Origin: Patescibacteria group bacterium UBA6816
GTDB taxonomy: Bacteria; Patescibacteriota; Patescibacteriia; UBA2591; UBA6264
NCBI GenBank assembly: GCA_002452615.1
Contig: DKES01000019.1
Span: 20,029-33,518, forward strand
DNA: 13,490 bases
Reading direction: 5' to 3'
The notes under the pieces were generated by a model that was not told the origin of the DNA, did not search any database, and saw nothing but the letters and a program-made list of their open reading frames with translations. How positions within the stretch are numbered: position 1 is the first letter of the stretch; the number at the start of each line of letters is the position of its first letter. This document shows, piece after piece, positions 8,673 through 13,490 of this stretch. Made by a program: the position numbers and the translations under genes.

Positions 8673-10679
8673 ATGAATATAACTGAACTAGCTAGAAAAT
8701 TAAAAATTACCCCTCAGGAACTTAAAGAAGAGTTGCCTAATTTAGGTATTCACCTTGGACAAAGAGCGATTCAAATTCCAGATAAGCAGGCAGAAAAAGC
8801 CATAGAGTTGTGGCAAGCAAAAAAAGAAAAGGAAAAGGCTTTGTCTCGGATTAAAGATAAAATGACCCGGGCTGTTAATCAAGAAGAAGAGGAAGAGGAG
8901 AAAAAAGAAGTGATCCTGCCTCCCTTAATTCAGGTTTATCGTTTAGCGGAAAAATTAGATTTACCAATAAAAAAAATAATGAACGAATTAATAAAAAATG
9001 GAGTTTTAGCCAGTGTTAATGAAAATTTAGATTATGAAATTTCAGCTATTATTGCTGAAAATTTAGGATTTAAGCCTCAATTAGGAGCCGAAGAACAATC
9101 AGGAGAAAATATTTATTTAAAAGATAAAATTCAGGAAATTCGAGAAAAAGAAGGCCAGAAAAATTTAGAATTAAGAGCACCAGTAGTGGTGATGATGGGA
9201 CACGTTGACCATGGCAAAAGTTCTATTTTAGATACAATTAGAAAAAGTAAAATTGTTGACCAGGAAAAAGGAGGCATTACTCAACACATTGGGGCTTATC
9301 AAGTAAAAGAAAAAAATAAATTGATTACCTTTATTGATACACCAGGCCATGAAGCTTTTAAGACTATGCGGGCTCGAGGAGGAGAAATCGCTGATTTAGC
9401 TGTTTTGGTTATTGCGGCTGATGACGGAGTTCAACCCCAAACCATGGAATCGATTAAAATAATCCAACAGCAAAATATCCCCTTTTTAGTGGCCATTAAT
9501 AAAATAGATAAAGCTGAAGTTGATATAGAAAGGGTAAAAAAAGATTTGTCAGAAATTAATTTAACTCCAGAGGATTGGGGCGGTAAAATTATTTGTGTTC
9601 CAGTGTCAGCTCAAACCGGAGAAGGGATTGATAATTTATTAGAAACAATCAATTTGATTATGGAGATGGAAAAACAAGGCTTACAATATCATCCCCAAGG
9701 AGAGTTAATTGGCGGAGTAGTTGAAGCTCATTTGGATAAAGGAGTGGGCCCAGTTATTAGTGCCATTATTTATAACGGAACCCTAAAAAAGGGAGATGAT
9801 GTTGTGGTGGGAAAAAGTTTTGGTCGAGCACGAACTATTAAAAATCAACAAGGAGAAGAAATTAAAGAAGCCACTGCTAGTTTGCCAGTCCAAATTTTCG
9901 GCATTAAAGGGTTGCCTCAAGCCGGTGATTTAATTCGAGAAATGAAAGAAAGTAAAAAATTTAAAAGAGAAATAAAAGAAAATGATTTTTCTTCAGAATC
10001 AGAAATGTCTTCAATAAACTATGTTTCTTCAGAAAAAAAACAAAAAGAAAAAAGCATTAATATTGTTTTAAGGGCGGACGTTAACGGCTCTTTGGAAGCC
10101 ATTGTTCAAATTCTTGATAAATTAAAAAATCCAGAGGTAAAAATAAACATTTTAAAAAAAGGTTTGGGAAATTTAACTGAAGCTGACTTTGAATTAGCTA
10201 AGGCTTCTAATGGTTGGTTGATTAGTTTTGGGACTGGAATTACTAATTCTGCCCGTCAATTAGCAGAAGAGGCCGACTTAAGAGTAAATAAGTATGAAGT
10301 TATTTATAATTTAGCTGATGAGGTTAGAGAAGAAATTAATAAAATTCTTCCCCCGGAAATTTTTGAAGAAAAAATTGGTCGAGGGGAAGTTTTAAAAGTT
10401 TTTCAAAAATCAAGTCGAGAAACCATTCTTGGGGCTAGAGTTCTTGAAGGAAAAATTATAAAAGATGCTCTTTTAAGGGTTTGGACTCCAGCAGCGGCTG
10501 GTCAAGACCCTTCTTTAAAAGGAGAGGGGCGAACTAATCAATTACAAGTAAATAAAAAAGATGTTTCAGAGGTAAAATTAGGAGTTGAATTTGGCTTAAA
10601 ATTTTTAGGAAAGATTAAAATAGAAGAGGGAGATATTTTAGAAATTTATCAAGAAATTAAAAAGGTAAAGAAGATTTAA
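8673..10679 (+). CDS. infB: Translation initiation factor IF-2
   Basis: A 668-residue IF-2, the GTPase that brings initiator tRNA to the 30S subunit and promotes subunit joining. The N-terminal region has two small IF2_N-type helical domains (~1-48 and ~84-135) joined by a charged linker with an E/K run. The G domain carries all five motifs: GHVDHGKS (176-183), GGIT (200-203), DTPGH (222-226), NKID (276-279) and SAQTGEG (312-318). Domains II to IV follow, with [12 protein letters not shown] opening domain III. Two lineage features stand out: a polar insert around 435-460 between domains II and III, and a P-S-L-K-G-E-G segment at 613-619 that looks like a captured repeat. The usual partners nusA and rbfA are not adjacent; rpsP follows after 39 nt. 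No Shine-Dalgarno precedes the ATG. Confidence 0.97.
   Translation: MNITELARKLKITPQELKEELPNLGIHLGQRAIQIPDKQAEKAIELWQAKKEKEKALSRIKDKMTRAVNQEEEEEEKKEVILPPLIQVYRLAEKLDLPIKKIMNELIKNGVLASVNENLDYEISAIIAENLGFKPQLGAEEQSGENIYLKDKIQEIREKEGQKNLELRAPVVVMMGHVDHGKSSILDTIRKSKIVDQEKGGITQHIGAYQVKEKNKLITFIDTPGHEAFKTMRARGGEIADLAVLVIAADDGVQPQTMESIKIIQQQNIPFLVAINKIDKAEVDIERVKKDLSEINLTPEDWGGKIICVPVSAQTGEGIDNLLETINLIMEMEKQGLQYHPQGELIGGVVEAHLDKGVGPVISAIIYNGTLKKGDDVVVGKSFGRARTIKNQQGEEIKEATASLPVQIFGIKGLPQAGDLIREMKESKKFKREIKENDFSSESEMSSINYVSSEKKQKEKSINIVLRADVNGSLEAIVQILDKLKNPEVKINILKKGLGNLTEADFELAKASNGWLISFGTGITNSARQLAEEADLRVNKYEVIYNLADEVREEINKILPPEIFEEKIGRGEVLKVFQKSSRETILGARVLEGKIIKDALLRVWTPAAAGQDPSLKGEGRTNQLQVNKKDVSEVKLGVEFGLKFLGKIKIEEGDILEIYQEIKKVKKI
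10503..10531 (+). repeat. Palindromic insert inside infB (REP/RPE-like)
   Basis: A G+C-rich imperfect palindrome lies at 10508-10527: arm CCCTTCTT (10508-10515) pairs with AAGGA-G-A-GG (10519-10527) with one bulged A at 10525 and a three-base loop. It is read in frame as [10 protein letters not shown] in domain IV of IF-2. Compared with E. coli IF-2 as I recall it, the stretch between R-V-W and K-D-V is about seven residues longer here and falls at a beta-hairpin turn. The S-L-K-G-E-G reading is typical of palindromic intergenic repeats that enter coding sequence in other bacteria; the origin is inferred. Confidence 0.45.
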
Positions 10680-10683
10680 ACCC

Positions 10684-10711
10684 TTGCTTTTTATTTTTAA
10701 TTGTTTAGAAT
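10684..10711 (+). promoter_or_regulatory. Weak candidate promoter before rpsP
   Basis: TTGCTT (10684-10689) and TAGAAT (10706-10711) are 16 bp apart in the 39-nt gap after infB. The -10 hexamer is good (five of six) but the -35 is poor (three of six). rpsP may equally well be transcribed by readthrough from infB. Confidence 0.25.
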
Positions 10712-10718
10712 ATTTATT

Positions 10719-11159
10719 ATGTTAAAAATTATACTTACTCGTAAAGGAAAAAAAAATCAACCATTTTTTCGTTTAATAGTTTTAGAAAAATCTAAAGACC
10801 CCCACGGGGATTTTTTAGAGGATTTAGGTTATTATAACCCCTTAACAAAAAAGAATTCTCTTAAAGAAGAGAGAATTAAATATTGGATTTCTCAAGGAGC
10901 TCAACCTAGTGGTTCAGTTCAAAATTTAATTATTAATCAAGGGATTATTAAAGGGGAAAAAGTTAAAGTTACTAGAAAAAAAATAAAAGAAGAAGAGAAG
11001 GGAAAAGAAGAAAAATCTTCTCAACCAGAAGAGAAAAAAACAGAACCATTAAAAGAGTCTCCTCTGAAAGATAAAGAAGAAAAATCAGAAGAAAAAAAAG
11101 AAAAGTCAGAAGTCAAAGAAGCAAAGCTGGAAGAAGAAAAATCAGGGGTTGACAAATAA
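10719..11159 (+). CDS. rpsP: 30S ribosomal protein bS16
   Basis: bS16 is a small-subunit protein that binds 16S rRNA early in assembly. I start it at the ATG at 10719 because the protein then begins MLKIILTRKGKKNQPFFRL, the family's canonical N-terminus; an in-frame TTG at 10701 would add six residues with no family counterpart. Residues 1-~88 are the normal domain (DLGYYNPL, W-I-S-Q-G-A-Q-P-S). The remaining ~58 residues are a low-complexity Lys/Glu tail, making the protein 146 residues against ~80-90 usually. The tail is encoded by an almost pure purine strand (about 10975-11140). The last codons also contain the -35 box of the promoter for the next gene. The rpsP-khpA neighbourhood is the classical one. 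Confidence 0.95.
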   Translation: MLKIILTRKGKKNQPFFRLIVLEKSKDPHGDFLEDLGYYNPLTKKNSLKEERIKYWISQGAQPSGSVQNLIINQGIIKGEKVKVTRKKIKEEEKGKEEKSSQPEEKKTEPLKESPLKDKEEKSEEKKEKSEVKEAKLEEEKSGVDK

Positions 11160-11176
11160 AAAAAAATTGTTATTAT
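11149..11176 (+). promoter_or_regulatory. Strong sigma70-type promoter for khpA leader
   Basis: A perfect TTGACA (11149-11154) lies in the last rpsP codons, with TATTAT (11171-11176, five of six) 16 bp downstream. Transcription would start near 11183, giving a leader of about 110 nt before khpA. A second TATAAT (11269-11274) closer to the gene has no recognisable -35. Confidence 0.6.
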
Positions 11177-11179
11177 AGA

Positions 11180-11292
11180 TAAAGATTCAAAAGAGCCAGT
11201 CTTGTATAATAGAAGAGAACTGTTTTCTCATTTTAGAAAAGGTCGTAAGACTGGACGACAATTATACATATAATAAGATTTAGCTTAAGTAT
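11180..11292 (+). ncRNA. Structured leader or small RNA upstream of khpA
   Basis: This 113-nt non-coding stretch can form a stem from CCAGTCTT (11196-11203) with AAGACTGG (11247-11254), eight perfect pairs. Its loop contains an inner hairpin, TTTTCT (11223-11228) with AGAAAA (11235-11240). In addition GTATAAT (11204-11210), inside the loop, is complementary to ATTATAC (11261-11267), outside it, which would make a pseudoknot or an alternative fold. I do not recognise a known riboswitch class. It may be a cis-regulatory leader of khpA or a separate small RNA; no terminator follows before the ATG, which favours a leader. The A+T-rich arm could pair by chance, the eight-base G+C-containing stem less easily. 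Confidence 0.4.
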
Positions 11293-11604
11293 ATGGCAGA
11301 AAAACATCAAGATCAGGAATTCTTAGAGAATATTGTGACCGCCTTAGTTAGTCATCCCGAAGACGTTAAAGTAGAAAGAAAAGTAGACGAGATGGGAGTA
11401 CTTCTTTCCTTGACAACTAATCCCGAAGATATGGGACAGATTATTGGTCGCCAAGGTTCAACGGCGCGAGCAATTAGAACTCTTTTACGCATTGTTGGAT
11501 TAAAAAACAATGCCCGAGTTAATCTTAAGATTGAAGAGCCAGAAGGTTCTAGAAAATCTTCTCCTCGTTCAACCTCAAGTGCTGACGACGAATTAAAATT
11601 ATAA
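11293..11604 (+). CDS. khpA: KH-domain RNA-binding protein (KhpA type)
   Basis: A 103-residue protein with one KH domain of the KhpA/YlqC family, a small cytosolic RNA-binding protein linked in other bacteria to cell division, sRNA binding and ribosome-related functions. The GxxG loop is GRQG (52-55) within M-G-Q-I-I-G-R-Q-G-S-T-A-R-A-I-R, and the preceding helix begins EFLENIVTALVSHPEDV. The last ~18 residues form a Ser/Arg-rich then acidic tail beyond the usual ~80-residue length. Its place between rpsP and trmD is exactly where this gene sits in many bacteria, which supports the call. It has its own strong promoter, a structured leader and a terminator, so it can be expressed alone. Confidence 0.92.
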   Translation: MAEKHQDQEFLENIVTALVSHPEDVKVERKVDEMGVLLSLTTNPEDMGQIIGRQGSTARAIRTLLRIVGLKNNARVNLKIEEPEGSRKSSPRSTSSADDELKL

Positions 11605-11625
11605 AATTTCACCCTTAAGGGTAGT

Positions 11626-11655
11626 AAAAATCGCTATCTTCGGGTGGCGGTTTTT
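11626..11655 (+). terminator. Intrinsic terminator after khpA
   Basis: AAAAATCGCTATC (11626-11638) pairs over 13 positions, including three G-T wobbles, with GGTGGCGGTTTTT (11643-11655), around a TTCG tetraloop (11639-11642). The T run forms the 3' tail, and the A run on the other side would let it work on the opposite strand too. A separate perfect 12-bp palindrome, ACCCTTAAGGGT, lies just upstream at 11611-11622. trmD begins only 20 nt after the terminator. Confidence 0.85.
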
Positions 11656-11675
11656 ACATCTATTTTAAAATAAGA

Positions 11676-12332
11676 ATGCAATTTGAGCTTTTAACAATTT
11701 TCCCTAAGATTTTTGAATCTTATTTTAACACTTCTATTATTAAACGAGCTCAGGAAAATCAGCAGGTTAAAATTAAAGTTCATGATTTAAGGAAATGGAC
11801 CAAAGATAAACACAAAACAGTTGATGACCGGCCTTATGGTGGTGGTCCGGGAATGATTTTAAAAGTAGAACCAATTTATCAGGCTTTAAATTATTTAAAA
11901 AAAGGAAAAGTTTTGCCTAAAATAATTTTATTAACCCCGCAAGGAAAGCAATTTACCCAAAAACAAGCCCTAAAATTATCTAAAGAAAAAAGAATTATTC
12001 TTATTTGTGGACACTATGAAGGATATGATGCGCGGATAAAAAATTTTGTTGATGAAGAAATTTCTTTGGGCCCTTATATTTTAACTGGTGGAGAAGTTCC
12101 AGCCATGGCCTTGATTGATTCAGTTACTCGCCTTATTCCCGGAGTAATCAAACAAGAATCATTAGCTGAAGAAACTTTTAATTTTAAAAATAAAAAAGAA
12201 TATCCTCAATATACACGACCAGAAGTCTTTACATATAGAGACAATTCTGGTAAGATGAAGAAAATAAAAGTACCATCAATCTTGCTTTCTGGAAATCATC
12301 AGAAAATCAAAGAATGGAAAAATAAAAATTAA
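11676..12332 (+). CDS. trmD: tRNA (guanine-N1-)-methyltransferase TrmD
   Basis: TrmD methylates G37 next to the anticodon of a subset of tRNAs, using S-adenosylmethionine, and prevents +1 frameshifting. This 218-residue SPOUT-fold protein has YGGGPGM (54-60), GHYEGYDARI (112-121), the knotted SAM-binding loop ISLGPYILTGGEVPAM (129-144), D-S-V-x-R (148-152) and YPQYTRPE (176-183), and ends with the family signature L-L-S-G-N-H-x-x-I-x-x-W. Length is slightly short (about 240-250 in many bacteria), mostly at the C-terminus. The segment holding catalytic Asp169 of the H. influenzae/E. coli enzymes (E-E-D-S-F) reads A-E-E-T-F here, so that Asp appears replaced by Glu166. rimM is missing before it and rplS after it. 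The start has no Shine-Dalgarno, and any promoter would have to overlap the preceding terminator or khpA. Confidence 0.95.
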   Translation: MQFELLTIFPKIFESYFNTSIIKRAQENQQVKIKVHDLRKWTKDKHKTVDDRPYGGGPGMILKVEPIYQALNYLKKGKVLPKIILLTPQGKQFTQKQALKLSKEKRIILICGHYEGYDARIKNFVDEEISLGPYILTGGEVPAMALIDSVTRLIPGVIKQESLAEETFNFKNKKEYPQYTRPEVFTYRDNSGKMKKIKVPSILLSGNHQKIKEWKNKN

Positions 12333-12333
12333 A

Positions 12334-12345
12334 GCTCTTTTAAAA
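12334..12345 (+). promoter_or_regulatory. boxA-like antitermination motif
   Basis: GCTCTTTTAAAA resembles the rRNA boxA core (GCTCTTTAA) with one extra T. It is ~195 nt before the 16S 5' end, a plausible place for a NusB/NusE-binding site, but the motif is short and A+T-rich, so chance is a real alternative. Confidence 0.25.
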
Positions 12346-12404
12346 TAAAAAGCCTATTAAAGGCAATTAGACAGAATTAGTCTATTCTTTTATTTATATT
12401 TACA

Positions 12405-12446
12405 GATCAAATTCTCACTTTTAAGAGAGTTTGATCCGGCTCGGTC
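12405..12446 (+). repeat. Partial duplicate of the 16S rRNA 5' end, in a hairpin
   Basis: CTTTTAAGAGAGTTTGATCC at 12418-12437 is identical to 12529-12548, which spans the 5' end of the 16S gene, and the similarity continues as GGCTCGG here against TGGCTCAGG there. Upstream flanks are also related (GATCAAATTCTC here, GATACAAATTTCT at 12518-12530). In this copy GATCAAATTCTC (12405-12416) pairs with GAGAGTTTGATC (12425-12436) over 12 positions with one G-T wobble, closing an eight-base loop. The copy ends after ~20 bases of 16S-like sequence and cannot be a functional rRNA. Confidence 0.8.
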
Positions 12447-12477
12447 AGATGACCGAGCCTCCCGTCGGATGACGGGA
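12438..12477 (+). repeat. Two tandem G+C-rich hairpins with a shared core
   Basis: Hairpin one pairs GGCTCGGTC (12438-12446) with GACCGAGCC (12451-12459) around AGAT. Hairpin two pairs TCCCGTC (12460-12466) with GACGGGA (12471-12477) around GGAT. Both contain the core GTCRGATGAC, and both stems are perfect. Their base composition contrasts sharply with the A+T-rich flanks. They follow directly on the partial 16S copy, whose end forms the left arm of the first hairpin. They resemble REP-type palindromes or a processing/antitermination structure; no T tract follows, so they are unlikely to be terminators. Confidence 0.75.
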
Positions 12478-12529
12478 TGGTTCAGAATATTATTAAGTTA
12501 GTGTTCTGAGCTTATAGGATACAAATTTC

Positions 12530-13490
<961 letters not shown>

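Larger units (their letters stand above)
12333..12529 (+). promoter_or_regulatory. 16S rRNA leader region (trmD-rrs intergenic)
   Basis: This 197-bp gap holds no gene. In order it contains a boxA-like GCTCTTTTAAAA (12334-12345); a small hairpin GCCT/AGGC (12352-12364); a second one, TAGAC/GTCTA (12368-12384), followed by a T-rich run that could act as a weak trmD terminator; a TAGACA (12368-12373) that could be a -35, though with no convincing -10; the partial 16S 5' end copy; two G+C-rich hairpins; and a stem pairing GGTTCAGAA (12479-12487) with TTCTGAGCT (12504-12512). The promoter of the rRNA gene could not be fixed. Confidence 0.6.

Noticed and set aside
10701..10718. TTG at 10701 as the rpsP start
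   Set aside because: The ATG at 10719 gives the canonical bS16 N-terminus; the extra six residues have no family counterpart.
11205..11274. Perfect TATAAT hexamers at 11205 and 11269 as additional promoters
   Set aside because: Neither has a recognisable -35 at 16-18 bp, and such hexamers are common by chance in A+T-rich DNA.
11352..11612. 86-residue minus-strand open frame over khpA
   Set aside because: Antisense to a clear KH-domain gene; no recognisable product.
12438..12477. Twin hairpins as an intrinsic terminator for trmD
   Set aside because: No T tract follows either stem, and termination here would block the leader just before rrs.

Overview
The window looks like chromosomal DNA from a member of the Candidate Phyla Radiation (Patescibacteria), most likely a Parcubacteria-type lineage. 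The evidence is A+T-rich coding DNA, very tight same-strand gene packing, start codons almost never preceded by a Shine-Dalgarno sequence, only TAA stops in the ten genes whose ends are visible, and a 16S rRNA 5' half with the divergent signature sites typical of such lineages (changes at the EUB338 and 515F sites, expanded V1). The lineage call is inferred from these traits, not from a database search.

Everything recognised is on the + strand. Positions 1-8612 form one compact collinear run: the 3' part of gyrA (cut by the window edge), pcm (protein L-isoaspartate repair), a secreted S8 subtilisin-like protease ending in six roughly 51-residue FG-GAP-like repeats, a GalT-family nucleotidyltransferase, an Hsp20 small heat-shock protein and a membrane-anchored VanW-domain envelope protein. 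Gaps are 2-19 nt, which suggests co-transcription. Several of these products deal with damaged or misfolded protein or with the cell surface.

A good promoter at 8618-8646 opens a translation and ribosome block: infB (IF-2), rpsP (bS16), a KH-domain protein (KhpA type) and trmD. The order rpsP-khpA-trmD is the classical bacterial one, but rimM and rplS are absent at their usual places. A second strong promoter sits in the last codons of rpsP and drives a structured leader, possibly a pseudoknot, ahead of khpA. A textbook intrinsic terminator with a TTCG loop separates khpA from trmD.

The last ~1.15 kb holds a structured pre-rRNA leader and the first ~960 nt of a 16S rRNA gene, which runs off the window. 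The most unusual local structure is in this leader. It carries a second, partial copy of the 16S 5' end about 111 bp upstream of the real one, held in a hairpin of its own and followed by two G+C-rich tandem hairpins that share the core GTCRGATGAC. Other points worth a second look are a REP-like palindrome apparently captured in frame inside infB, a changed base pair in the 16S 530-loop pseudoknot, and recently homogenised 153-bp repeats in the protease gene. No CRISPR array, transposase, integrase or tRNA gene was seen.
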